A stretch of DNA of 64,000 nt from the NCBI GenBank assembly GCA_007844125.1, contig CM017564.1:12734108-12798107 (forward strand), written 5' to 3'. Source of the stretch: Sinonovacula constricta (taxonomy: Eukaryota; Mollusca; Bivalvia; Cardiida; Solecurtidae). A model generated the notes under the pieces. That model worked only from the letters and a program-made list of their open reading frames with translations, made no database searches and had not been told where the DNA came from. Made by a program: the position numbers and the translations under genes. Numbering within the stretch: position 1 is the stretch's first letter; the number at the start of each line of letters is the position of its first letter. Below are positions 24,701-30,702 of this stretch, one piece after another.

Positions 24701-27197
24701 ACGTCACATTACGATAATGATGTCACACTACGATAATGACGTCACACTATGATAATGACGTCACACTATGATAATGACGTCACACTACGATAATGATGTC
24801 ACATTACGATAATGACGTCACACTTCGATAATGATGCCACACTACGATAATGACGTCACACTACGATAATGATGCCACACTATGATAATGACGTCACACT
24901 ATGATAATGATGCCACACTATGATAATGATGTCACACTACGATAATGATGTCAAACTACGATAATGATGTCACACTACGATAATGATGTCACATTACGAT
25001 AATGATGCCACACTACGATAATGATGTCACACTACGATAATGATGTCACACTACGATAATGATGTCACACTACGATAATGATGTCACACTACGATAATGA
25101 TGCCACACTACGATAATGATGTCACACTACGATAATGATGTCAAACTACGATAATGATGTCACATTACGATAATGATGTCAAACTACGATAATGATGTCA
25201 CACTACGATAATGATGTCACACTACGATAATGATGTCACACTACGATAATGATGCCACACTATGATAATGACGTCACACTACGATAATGATGCCACACTA
25301 CGATAATGACGTCACACTACGATAATGATGTCACACTACGATAATGATGTCGCACTACGATAATGATGTCACACTACGATAATGATGTCACACTACGATA
25401 ATGACACACTATGATAATGACGTCACGCTACGATAATGACGTCACACTACGATAATGACGTCACACTATGATAATGACGTCACACTATGATAATGACGTC
25501 ACACTATGATAATGACGTCGCACTACGATAATGATGTCACACTATGATAATGACGTCACACTATGATAATGACGTCACACTACGATAATGATGTCACACT
25601 ACGATAATGATGTCACACTATGATAATGACATCACACTTCGATAACTAACTGTTGTGCTACCAAAAATAATGCAAGAATGTTACCTCATGTTCCTGCGGT
25701 AGGTTATGGGATAAATATATTTGTTTAATTGTGAAAACAATTTTTTTTTATTATTTTGAATATTTTCACTGGTCCACCTAGCATTCTTGAGCTTGTTTAC
25801 CATCATAAACTGTATCCCATAAACAAACTAAAAATATTATCCAGACATCCAAACGATAATGCCCAACCAGCTGATTAATGAGATTTTTTTTCTGCATAAT
25901 AGGATTTTTCCTAACAGAGTGGACAAAATTGAATAGGAATCATATTTGCATTGTTGTATTTTACATTTGTTCCTTTTCTTGCTCCTGTAGGATGATTTTC
26001 CTGGTTTGTTACCCCTGATCAATCGTTACCTGGACATAGCAGAGATGGATGTGGACACACGATGCACTGTCAATCAATATCTGGATCTCATCTCTGGCAG
26101 AGCATCAGGTGAGCGTTTCTGATTGGTCAAACATCATGACAGCCAATCAAACAGCTTGACAGATAAGTGCTCCTGATTGGCTAGATCTCGTAGCATTTAA
26201 ACTAACAGCTTGACAGAGAAGTGGTCCTCATTGGTCAGATCTCATAGCAATCAGCCAATCAACAACTTAATAGATAAGTGCTCCTCATTGGCATGATCTC
26301 TTAGCATTAAGCCAATCAAACAACTTAATAGATAAGTGCTCCTCATTGGCCAGATCTCATAGCAATCAGCCAATCAACAACTTAATAGATAAGTGCTCCT
26401 CATTTGCCAGATCTCTTAGCATTAAGCCAATCAAACAACTTAATATATAAGTGCTCCGCATTGGCCAGATCTCATAGCATTCAGCCAATCAAACAACTTA
26501 ATATATAAGTGATCCTGATTTGCCAGATCTCATAGCATTCAGCTATTCTGCAACACTTTTTCATCTGCTAATTAAGGTTTCCTACCTTTGTGTATAGAAG
26601 TCTTTGCCTTTCTAAATATATTCCCACATATGAAGTATTTAGGGTTGTTATTTGATTAAGGTACATCAGTTGGTTGGTCTGTTGATTCATCTTAAAATTG
26701 ATATTTGTTTGCTACAGTGTGTTACATGTAGCACATGTTGTCAGAAAATGACTTAAGTGTTATTAAGGATTTAACAAGAGTTGCATTTTGAGCAATATAT
26801 ACTTCAAGGAAGTAAGTTTAGCCATTTATTTATGTAGAATGTGATTGTTTTTTGAGTTAAGGTTTTGTCAATTTAATTGTTATTTAAATAGATAAATAAA
26901 ACATTTATGACAATAAATTTATGTTAATGAAAAATTCCAGGCCGCTTCAAGACCACAGCCCGATGGGTTCGAGACTTTGTAGCTGACCATCCTGACTACA
27001 AGCATGACTCACTGGTTCCCGAGTCTGTTAACTACGACCTAATGTTGAAATGTGCTCAGATCACTCGAGGGGAAACATCCCAGTCAGATTTGTTGCCACC
27101 CTATAACACAAAGACAACAGACAATCTTCCAAAAGCATTGAGAAAAATGGATGACTATTTGAATAAAAAGAGTCCCATATCTAACGGTGTGTACTAG
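6595..27197 (+). CDS. GCLC: Glutamate-cysteine ligase catalytic subunit (14 exons; 5' exon missing)
   Basis: Catalyses the ATP-dependent, rate-limiting first step of glutathione synthesis, joining L-glutamate and L-cysteine to gamma-glutamylcysteine in the cytosol. In animals it pairs with the modifier subunit GCLM and is feedback-inhibited by glutathione. Exons: 6595-6704, 7198-7317, 9418-9483, 11109-11222, 13443-13501, 15133-15252, 17129-17226, 17664-17780, 18269-18401, 19607-19719, 21217-21496, 23204-23316, 25991-26108, 26941-27197. All introns are GT..AG and all phases fit, giving 1818 nt, 605 residues and a TAG stop. Diagnostic stretches are [98 protein letters not shown] and VDTRC. The human protein has 637 residues. 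Here about 50 N-terminal residues (exon 1) are absent, presumably left of the window. The serine in GSSCLQ replaces the first of two adjacent cysteines in the human protein. Exon numbers below assume one missing first exon. Confidence 0.97.
7198..7317 (+). CDS. GCLC: GCLC exon 3 (substrate-loop region)
   Basis: Acceptor GTTTCAG at 7191-7197; the alternative AG two bases on breaks the frame. Encodes [20 protein letters not shown] and then [20 protein letters not shown], ending phase 2 at donor GTAAGG. The second half of this exon is the source of the tandem array that follows. Confidence 0.95.
7780..7848 (+). other. Exon-like cassette 1 in the exon 3 array
   Basis: A 69-nt segment preceded by GTGCGCAG and followed by GTAAGG. 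Joined after exon 3 (phase 2) it stays open and again ends in phase 2. The acceptor side has no pyrimidine tract (it is G-rich), so splicing use is doubtful. Confidence 0.3.
8046..8114 (+). other. Exon-like cassette 2 in the exon 3 array
   Basis: Same structure as the cassette at 7780: CGCAG before, GTAAGG after, 69 nt, open in the GCLC frame, phase 2 at both ends. Confidence 0.3.
8181..8249 (+). other. Exon-like cassette 3 in the exon 3 array
   Basis: Same structure, 135 bp after the previous cassette. It ends AAGCTTAG before GTAAGG, identical to the end of the real exon 3. Confidence 0.3.
8316..8384 (+). other. Exon-like cassette 4 in the exon 3 array
   Basis: Same structure, a further 135 bp on. 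The donor is GTAAGA. Confidence 0.3.
8791..9102 (+). mobile_element. tRNA-derived SINE family C, copy 1
   Basis: Degenerate tRNA-like head (GCGGTAGAGAATCGGCTCC, B-box GAGTTCGATCC), a body with CACTCAAGC and GACTGGGTGTGGTATCATG, and a tail CCAATAAACAAACAAACAAA. Flanked by a 10-bp TSD AAAATGTTTG (8781-8790, 9103-9112). Confidence 0.85.
9418..9483 (+). CDS. GCLC: GCLC exon 4
   Basis: Acceptor ATCACCAG, donor GTGAGT. Encodes [20 protein letters not shown] and PR with split codons at both ends. It corresponds to the human RRKEATSILEENQALCTITS region. Confidence 0.93.
9893..10074 (+). mobile_element. SINE family B, truncated by a MITE
   Basis: Degenerate head (GTGCGGTAGAATCACAGACT) and B-family body (GTGGTTCCACCTAGACATTT, TTCTCCACCAAAATA). 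It stops where MITE family F begins, so the MITE inserted into it. Confidence 0.6.
10075..10600. mobile_element. MITE family F, copy 2
   Basis: ATAGTTTCCATGTGATGTCAT at the left, GTGGAAACTATCTAT at the right, interior as in copy 1 at 1259. It sits in the intron between exons 4 and 5, directly followed by a hAT-like element. Confidence 0.7.
10613..11050. mobile_element. hAT-like MITE with 8-bp TSD
   Basis: 438 bp between two copies of ATAATTAC (10605-10612, 11051-11058). The termini TAGTGATGCG and the complement TAGTATTGAG match at 7 of 10 positions. Subterminal ATCGATTA / ACCGATTATAATCGGT motifs are typical of hAT elements. An 8-bp TSD is characteristic of the hAT superfamily. No transposase is present. 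Confidence 0.75.
11109..11222 (+). CDS. GCLC: GCLC exon 5
   Basis: Acceptor TTATCCAG, donor GTATAT. Encodes [20 protein letters not shown] and then [17 protein letters not shown], matching human LGCPGFTLPEV..GASKSLFFPDEAINKHPRF. Confidence 0.95.
11762..12590. mobile_element. MITE family D, copy 4, split by a SINE
   Basis: The left end AAAGGTGGTATCTG and right end ATGTCAGATACCACCTTTAA enclose a D interior interrupted at 11798-12117 by SINE family C. With the SINE removed the element is about 500 bp, like copy 2. Confidence 0.75.
11798..12117 (-). mobile_element. SINE family C, copy 2 (nested in MITE D)
   Basis: Minus-strand copy. Read in its own direction it has a tRNA-like head (GGTAGCGCAATCAGTAGAGT), a B-box-like segment and a tail of TTTATTG complement. 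A perfect 13-bp TSD TCTATGTCAAATG (11785-11797, 12118-12130) is made of MITE D sequence, which proves the nesting. Confidence 0.92.
12800..13208. mobile_element. MITE family D, copy 5, right end lost
   Basis: Starts TTAAAGGTGGTATCTGACAG and follows the family interior to ACATCAATAATCAGCATTTT, where unrelated sequence with a tRNA-like GGTTCGAACCCC begins. The right terminus is missing. Confidence 0.7.
13443..13501 (+). CDS. GCLC: GCLC exon 6
   Basis: Acceptor CATTCCAG, donor GTAAGT. Encodes [19 protein letters not shown] with split Ser and Ile codons, against human TLTRNIRHRRGEKVVINVP. Confidence 0.95.
13487..13652 (+). repeat. Three tandem copies of the GCLC exon 6 end and donor
   Basis: The exon end AATAAACATTCCA with donor AGTAAGTACT and about 35 bp of intron occurs three times with a period of about 55-57 bp (13488, 13545, 13598). 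The first copy is the real exon edge. The other two retain full donors. Confidence 0.88.
13706..13915 (+). mobile_element. SINE family B copy
   Basis: Head with CCAACTTGTAACTCGTCAGT and a degenerate B-box, body with GAGGTTTTCCAGCTAACCTG, TCTTCCTCCACCAATAATTA and a CCAATATGACC end. Confidence 0.65.
13916..14930. other. Intron 6, no clear content
   Basis: Nothing coding seen. A short TTCTG repeat lies near 14890. Other sequence is unassigned. Confidence 0.4.
14931..15025 (+). mobile_element. SINE family B, head fragment
   Basis: GTGCCCATGGCCGAGCTGTT, TAACTCCTCAGCCCCTC and a B-box-like GGTTTGAGTCTTGG. No body follows. Confidence 0.6.
15133..15252 (+). CDS. GCLC: GCLC exon 7
   Basis: Acceptor ACTTCCAG, donor GTATGT. 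Encodes [20 protein letters not shown] and then [19 protein letters not shown], corresponding to human [24 protein letters not shown]. Confidence 0.96.
15253..16115 (+). other. Intron 7 first part, nothing recognised
   Basis: AT-rich non-coding sequence. I see no repeat family here. Confidence 0.4.
16116..16638. mobile_element. Possible MITE with 13-bp terminal inverted repeats
   Basis: TACTGTGAAAGCA at 16116-16128 is matched by its exact complement at 16626-16638. The right part has a CACGAA-rich segment (CCACGAAGTC, CCCACGAATATG, CCCCACGAAAT) of a type common in mollusc repeats. A 96-codon minus-strand ORF inside it is probably incidental. Confidence 0.5.
16639..17128 (+). other. Intron 7 end with (AT)n before the acceptor
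   Basis: No repeat family recognised. An (AT)n run at about 17103-17124 replaces the usual pyrimidine tract directly upstream of the exon 8 acceptor ATACAG. Confidence 0.6.
17129..17226 (+). CDS. GCLC: GCLC exon 8
   Basis: Acceptor ATATACAG, donor GTAAGT. Encodes [20 protein letters not shown] and [12 protein letters not shown]. The human counterpart is [13 protein letters not shown]; here Ser stands for the first of the two Cys. Confidence 0.96.
17664..17780 (+). CDS. GCLC: GCLC exon 9
   Basis: Acceptor TATTACAG, donor GTAATA, phase 0 at both ends. Encodes [20 protein letters not shown] and then [19 protein letters not shown], nearly as in human. Confidence 0.97.
17781..18268 (+). other. 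Intron 9
   Basis: Short intron. A segment near 17845-17885 (CATCGTTTCGTATCATTTCATCC) is the complement of a dispersed motif also seen near 23965 and 29745. Nothing else seen. Confidence 0.4.
18269..18401 (+). CDS. GCLC: GCLC exon 10
   Basis: Acceptor GTTTCAG, donor GTATGT. Encodes [20 protein letters not shown], then [20 protein letters not shown] and LHDS, matching human [21 protein letters not shown]. Confidence 0.96.
18402..19265 (+). other. Intron 10, mostly unassigned
   Basis: Contains a degenerate SINE B fragment near 18960-19150 (GGTTGGTTCAAGTCTCAG ... ACCAGTAATAAGCTTGATTT). Otherwise nothing recognised. Confidence 0.4.
19266..19480 (+). mobile_element. SINE family B, well preserved copy
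   Basis: Head GCGCCCATGGCGTAGTGGTA, TAACTCCTCTGACTGCTTAG, B-box GGTTCGAGTCC. Body AATGTCTTCCAGCTGATTTG, GTTGGTTCTACCCAGACATG and GGGGTCTTCCTCCACCAAAA, then AGCTGGATGTTG. Confidence 0.75.
19607..19719 (+). CDS. GCLC: GCLC exon 11
   Basis: Acceptor GTTTAATAG, donor GTAAAA. Encodes [20 protein letters not shown] and then [17 protein letters not shown]. The human match is [20 protein letters not shown]. Confidence 0.97.
19857..20935. repeat. 15-bp satellite array in intron 11
   Basis: About 70 units of a 15-mer, commonest form TTATGTTTCCTAATC with variants ending CTTATATTA and TCACA. Since 15 is a multiple of three the array is open on both strands and yields long spurious peptides (MFPNL repeats on +, IRKHK repeats on -). 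Units become irregular after 20,800. Confidence 0.95.
20950..21216 (+). repeat. About five 54-bp units ending at the exon 12 acceptor
   Basis: Each unit has TAGCTRAGTGTCACATAATT, GTGGTGTTTATATCAAACAA and AAACTTCT. The last unit reads AAACTTCTCTGCAG and supplies the splice acceptor of GCLC exon 12. Confidence 0.9.
21217..21496 (+). CDS. GCLC: GCLC exon 12 (largest internal exon)
   Basis: Acceptor CTCTGCAG, donor GTAAGG. Encodes [40 protein letters not shown] and [16 protein letters not shown]. It is the most conserved part of the protein, almost identical to human. Confidence 0.98.
21627..21900 (+). mobile_element. SINE family A, copy 2
   Basis: Same head as copy 1 (AATAGCTCAATTGGTAGAGC, B-box GGTTCAAACCCC) and body (AACCGGCCGGGTTCAGTCC, AGTGCCCCTGTGCTATAATG). 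The tail ends CAAATCCCAAACCC. A possible imperfect TSD (AAACTTCTCC / ATAACTTCCC). Confidence 0.8.
21901..22040 (+). mobile_element. SINE family B fragment abutting SINE A
   Basis: CCATATGGGTTCGAGTTTTC, GAGGTCTTCCAGCTGACC and ATCTAGACATTTGTCT belong to family B. The 5' part is at about 21560-21600 (TATGCCCATTGCTGAGCAGT), suggesting that SINE A inserted into this B copy. Confidence 0.55.
22055..22785. mobile_element. Dispersed repeat of unknown class
   Basis: Begins TTATACGCCCGTCGAAGACG and ends AAGGGCCATCATGACCCTCT plus TGTTTT. Contains a GAGTGCAGTGCACA-type motif several times. Its ends and style resemble high-copy mollusc repeats, but only one copy is in this window, so the call rests on recognition rather than comparison. 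Confidence 0.4.
22945..23090 (+). mobile_element. SINE family B, tail fragment
   Basis: TTCTACCAGACATCAGTCTA, GTCTTTCTTCACCAATAATT and TGCTGGATGTCACCAATT are the B body. The head is absent. Confidence 0.5.
23204..23316 (+). CDS. GCLC: GCLC exon 13
   Basis: Acceptor TGTTTAAG, donor GTAACT. Encodes [20 protein letters not shown], then [17 protein letters not shown]. The first half is lineage-variable (human GNAVVDGCGKAQNSTELAAE) and here has five cysteines. The second half matches EEYTLMSIDTIINGK. Confidence 0.93.
23340..23575 (+). mobile_element. SINE family B copy just after the exon 13 donor
   Basis: Head GAGGCATAGTGGTAGAGTCA, B-box GGTTCGAGTCC, body with GGTGGTTCAACCTAGACATT, and an A-rich tail AAAACAAAACAAACA. 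It begins about 25 bp after the GCLC donor. Confidence 0.7.
23576..24296 (+). other. Intron 13 first part
   Basis: Unassigned. It includes the dispersed motif GGATGAAATGATACGAAACG near 23970. Confidence 0.4.
24297..25648. repeat. 19-bp satellite array carrying CRE palindromes, intron 13
   Basis: About 71 units of the 19-mer ATAATGACGTCACACTATG or ATAATGATGTCACACTACG. By my count roughly 26 units keep the full CRE/ATF palindrome TGACGTCA. Most others have TGATGTCA, some TGATGCCA. One unit, near 25,400, is shortened. There are no stop-free long frames. Confidence 0.97.
25649..25990 (+). other. Intron 13 end, nothing recognised
   Basis: Non-coding up to the acceptor CTCCTGTAG of exon 14. Confidence 0.5.
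25991..26108 (+). CDS. GCLC: GCLC exon 14
   Basis: Acceptor CTCCTGTAG, donor GTGAGC. Encodes [20 protein letters not shown], then [19 protein letters not shown]. The Cys of VDTRC is conserved with human. Confidence 0.96.
26109..26545 (+). repeat. Eight units of about 58 bp starting at the exon 14 donor
   Basis: The unit runs AAGTGCTCCTCATTGGCCAG, ATCTCATAGCA, CAGCCAATCAAACAACTTAA. The first unit is the real splice donor (GTGAGCGTTTCTGATTGG). Most units hold an ATTGG and a CCAAT, that is, an inverted pair of CCAAT boxes. Confidence 0.9.
26546..26940 (+). other. Intron 14 end
   Basis: AT-rich, nothing recognised, up to acceptor AAATTCCAG. Confidence 0.5.
26941..27197 (+). CDS. GCLC: GCLC last exon (exon 15) with stop
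   Basis: Acceptor AAATTCCAG. Encodes [40 protein letters not shown] and a variable C-terminus ending SPISNGVY before TAG at 27195-27197. The human match is MTVARWMREFIANHPDYKQD. Confidence 0.96.
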
Positions 27198-27800
27198 TAG
27201 TACTAGGATGTCAGTGGATGGATGTGGTGTGTACTTTTAGTGGTGGGCTTATACAGTCAGTGGATGGATGTGGTGTGTACTTTTAGTGGTGGGCTTATAC
27301 AGTCAGTGGATGGATGTGGTGTGTACTTTTAGTGGTGGGCTTATACAGTCAGTGGCTGGATGTGGTGTGTACTATTAGTGGTGGGCTTATACAGTCAGTG
27401 GATGGATGTGTGTGCTATTAGTGGTGGGCTTATACAGTCAGTGGATGGATGTGGTGTGTACTGTTAGTGGTGGGCTCATACAGTCAGTAGATGGATGTGT
27501 GTACTAATAGTGGTGGGCTTATACAGTCAGTGGATGAATGTGGTGTGTACTGTTAGTGGTGGGCTCATACAGTCAGTAGATGGATGTGTGTACTAATAGT
27601 GGTGGGCTTATACAGTCAGTGGATGAATGTGGTGTGTACTGTTAGTGGTGGGCTCATACAGTCAGTAGATGGATGTGTGTACTAATAGTGGTGGGCTTAT
27701 ACAGTCAGTGGATGGATGTGTGTACTATTTGTGTTGGACTTATACAGTCTGTAGATGGATGTTGTGTGTACTGTTAGTGGTGGGCTTATACAGTCAGTGA
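27183..27800 (+). repeat. 46-bp minisatellite that contains the GCLC stop codon
   Basis: About 13 units of roughly 46 bp with GTCAGTGGATGGATGTGGTG, TGTACTTTTAGTGG and TGGGCTTATACA. The first, diverged unit is the coding end GGTGTGTACTAG plus the start of the 3' UTR. Units 7 to 11 form a two-unit higher-order repeat (GTAGATGG and GTGGATGAATG versions alternating). Confidence 0.9.
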
Positions 27801-28169
27801 TTTGTTAATGTTAATTGAAAATTAATATTTTAAAGTGCATTCTCTTTATTTCCATTTGCTCTTTAATATTTTTACAAAATCCACTACCATAGAGCTTTAT
27901 TTTGTTATGTGTTATTTACCATCACTAAAATACCTGTAAATAATGTTTTAATTATATTGCACACATTTTGTTAATTCATTAATAAATGACTCAATAAAAA
28001 TAAAAGTAAAAAATTTACAAAATATTTAAGAACTGGCCAGTCATAAATGATTTAAAATTATACAGTCACACCTAACCTGAACAGAAGTATCCGCATTCTC
28101 TTGTGGCTAGAATTTCTGTCCAAATTTCTACTAAATTGTCTAATAGGAAAGATTCAACCCAATTCCCAC
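27801..28169 (+). other. Probable GCLC 3' UTR with AATAAA signals
   Basis: AT-rich sequence after the minisatellite. AATAAA occurs at 27981-27986 and 27993-27998, a plausible polyadenylation site about 790 nt after the stop. Another AATAAA lies at 28710-28715. Which one is used cannot be told from sequence. Confidence 0.5.
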
Positions 28170-28176
28170 TGTTCAT

Positions 28177-28492
28177 TTTAAAGGGACTTTACTCAAACTA
28201 TTAAAAACTACATTATGACCTCCCTTGTGGGTATGTATTTGGTATAGAGTTATTGCAGAAAACTTAAGATTTTTCCACTTTTTGAAAAACACTTAAGACT
28301 GAAGCATACACATAAAATGGAATCCTATGATTGAGATAAAAATTTATTAAAAAGTTTGAGCTCTTTTCCAAAAAAATAAGAAAATTAAAAATTATATATC
28401 TTATATAAAGTATATGAAACTATCTTCCAACAAGGGAGATAACTAAAACATTTCTTTCATTACGAAAATAGGGAATGATATACATTATAAGT
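28177..28492 (+). mobile_element. MITE family E, copy 2
   Basis: Same landmarks as 2710 and 34900: CCTCCCTTGTGGGTATG, ACACTTAAGACTGAAGCAT, CTTATATAAAGTATATGAAA, CCAACAAGGGAGATAACT. Confidence 0.6.
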
Positions 28493-28860
28493 ATCATTAA
28501 TCTTTTGTTTATTCTAACAGTTTAAAATATTACAGATGTTCACATGTATTCTTAATTGCAAACCAATTTGTTGTCGTCTGACTGTGTTTGTGCTTATGGT
28601 CGAGGGACAAAGTTGTGATCTGTATGATCTACTAAACAATTCAGCATTGAACTCTGAGGCTGGTGTCATTTTTGTTGTTGTACATATATGACTTTAAAAT
28701 AGGGCCCTTAATAAAACTTTCATTTTGACCCGGCTCTGCATGGGGCTTGTTTGGAACATTGGGTGGAACATAAAATATTGTATGATGTTAATGCATTGTT
28801 CTATGTCCTTAGTTACTGTTGGTAACTTCCAATAAGCTACCTTTCGAGCCTACAAGTTCT
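28493..28860 (+). other. Unassigned, with a possible polyadenylation signal
   Basis: Contains AATAAA at 28710-28715 in a less repetitive context, which could be a distal 3' end of GCLC. No ORF of note. Confidence 0.35.
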
Positions 28861-29090
28861 GTTGGAGAAGCTTAATCGCAACCTACTACTTTTTTTGGAG
28901 AAGCTTAATTGCAACCTACTTCTTTTGGAGAAGCTTAATAGCAACCTACTACTTCTTTTCACTTCTTTTGGAGAAGCTTAACAGCAACCTACTACTTCTT
29001 CTTGGAGAATCTTAGTAGCAACCTACTACTTCTTTTGGAGAAGCTTAATAGCAACCTACTACTTCTTTTGGAGAAGCTTAAAAGCAACAT
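28861..29090. repeat. Minisatellite, about seven units of 30-38 bp
   Basis: The unit contains TTGGAGAAGCTTAATAGCAA and CCTACTACTTCTT. Unit length varies by small indels. Confidence 0.85.
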
Positions 29091-29189
29091 TCGAAGTCAC
29101 ACGATGATCAGATAGAGTGTGTCTTTACAAAATAAAAAGTCTGTTGCACTATCCATTATGGGAAACTTGTCATAATGTATTCAGTAATA

Positions 29190-29430
29190 CGCTCGTGACG
29201 TAGTGGTAGAGTCACCGATTTTTAACTCCTCTGACTGCTTAGCCTCCCACCTTGTGGGTTCGAGTCCCATTCAGGGCAAAAAACTTTATGTGGGAAGGTC
29301 TTCCAAGTGACCTGCGGTGTGCTGGTGGTTCTACCCACACATATGTCTGGCGTCTTCCTAAAAAAAACCCAGCTGGACGTTGCTATAATGATAACTGGTC
29401 GCTGTGATGTATCTTGAAAAGAATAATATT
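29190..29430 (+). mobile_element. SINE family B copy
   Basis: Head GCTCGTGACGTAGTGGTAGA, B-box GGTTCGAGTCCC, body GTGGGAAGGTCTTCCAAGTG and GGTGGTTCTACCCACACATA, then CAGCTGGACGTTGC. Confidence 0.75.
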
Positions 29431-29989
29431 ATACTCATTTATATGCATTTGCAGGACAGTTTCTTAATGTGTCTATCAATTCTGGGCCCTGTATACTCTT
29501 CAAGCTGGAGGTTGCATTTAAATTATCCTTCATTTGCTTGTGAGTATTTATAAAACTGATAAGCAAATTACCCTTACTGATTGGATAAATACAGCTGTTT
29601 TGGAATGTTTTGTAGCTTGCTGCATTATGATTATGGACAGTTGTCTGATGTTTTTACATTTAGTAAAGCAGTTCTTACACCCATTAAATAATAGAAGATC
29701 TTAAAGGAGTGTTCATTGCATACTTACAATGCTTAATGATCTGGATGAAATAAAACAAATTGAGGCTCTGCTGACTTGCATATCATTTCATCCAAATTAA
29801 CTGATATTTGATGGACACAAATGTTGGTTTCTATTTATTGCATTATAGACTTTTTCAAAAAAACAGAAGAGCTTAAAAATTAATTTATATATTATTCAGT
29901 TAAGTATGAGCTTGATATGCCCTTAAAGGCTGTCACTTTGTAGTCCCAACGTCCATTCATTCACACATACATATAACATACATACATTC
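29431..29989. other. Unassigned AT-rich sequence
   Basis: Holds a third copy of the GGATGAAAT..AAATTGAGGCTCTG dispersed motif near 29745. Nothing coding. Confidence 0.35.
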
Positions 29990-30032
29990 ATACACACACA
30001 CACAAACACACACACACACACACACACACACA
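29990..30032. repeat. (CA)n microsatellite
   Basis: Interrupted dinucleotide run of about 40 bp. Confidence 0.9.
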
Positions 30033-30149
30033 TACCTCTGTACCATTTCTCTGTCTCGACCATACTTCCTATAATTTAACATAATAATACAGACCTTCAG
30101 TCAAATAATACCATCTTACTGACACTTTATTTTTTTTTAATTGAACTAG

Positions 30150-30370
30150 TTAGGTCGATGTCATCATCAAGGTCAAGGGTCATTTTGAGGTGAATGCCAC
30201 AATCAACGTCATTTTGAGGTCAAGGTCATATTCTGTATAATGGTCATATTTGAGGTCAATGTCATATTCTGTATAATGGTCATATTTGAGGTCAATGTCA
30301 TATTCAGTTTCATCTTCATATTCAAGGTCAATATCATATTCAAGGTCAACATAATATTTAAGCTCAGTTC
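30150..30370. repeat. Degenerate repeat of AGGTCA-type motifs
   Basis: GAGGTCAAGGTCATATTC / GAGGTCAATGTCATATTC segments recur with a partial period near 50 bp (GTATAATGGTCATATTTGAG twice). Confidence 0.7.
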
Positions 30371-30702
30371 ATCTTAAGGGGTCATATGTCAGTTTCGCTG
30401 ACATTCTTTTTTTATTCAGGATATTTATTACAATGCAGTATTTGGGGGAACAACCAAATTAAGTGACCACCATTGGGATTTCTGAAAGATATTTTATTTC
30501 AGAGTTAGGTTTTACCTACACAAATTGTGATGTGTCTCTTTTAATCACAAGAATTTGTGTTTGAGAATTATTTATGCAACTTTGTTATTTTTTGTTGTTG
30601 GAGATATGAAGCAGCTAAATGATTGTATCAGCATGAATATCATGGGTGTGCATCCATAAAGATTGGTATTGTAGATATTTATTGCAAATTGTGATGTCTT
30701 CC
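30371..30702. other. Nothing recognised
   Basis: Non-coding, no repeat family seen. Confidence 0.35.

Noticed and set aside
24297..25648. CRISPR-like regular repeats
   Set aside because: Units are contiguous tandem repeats without unique spacers, in a eukaryotic intron. The same applies to the other arrays.
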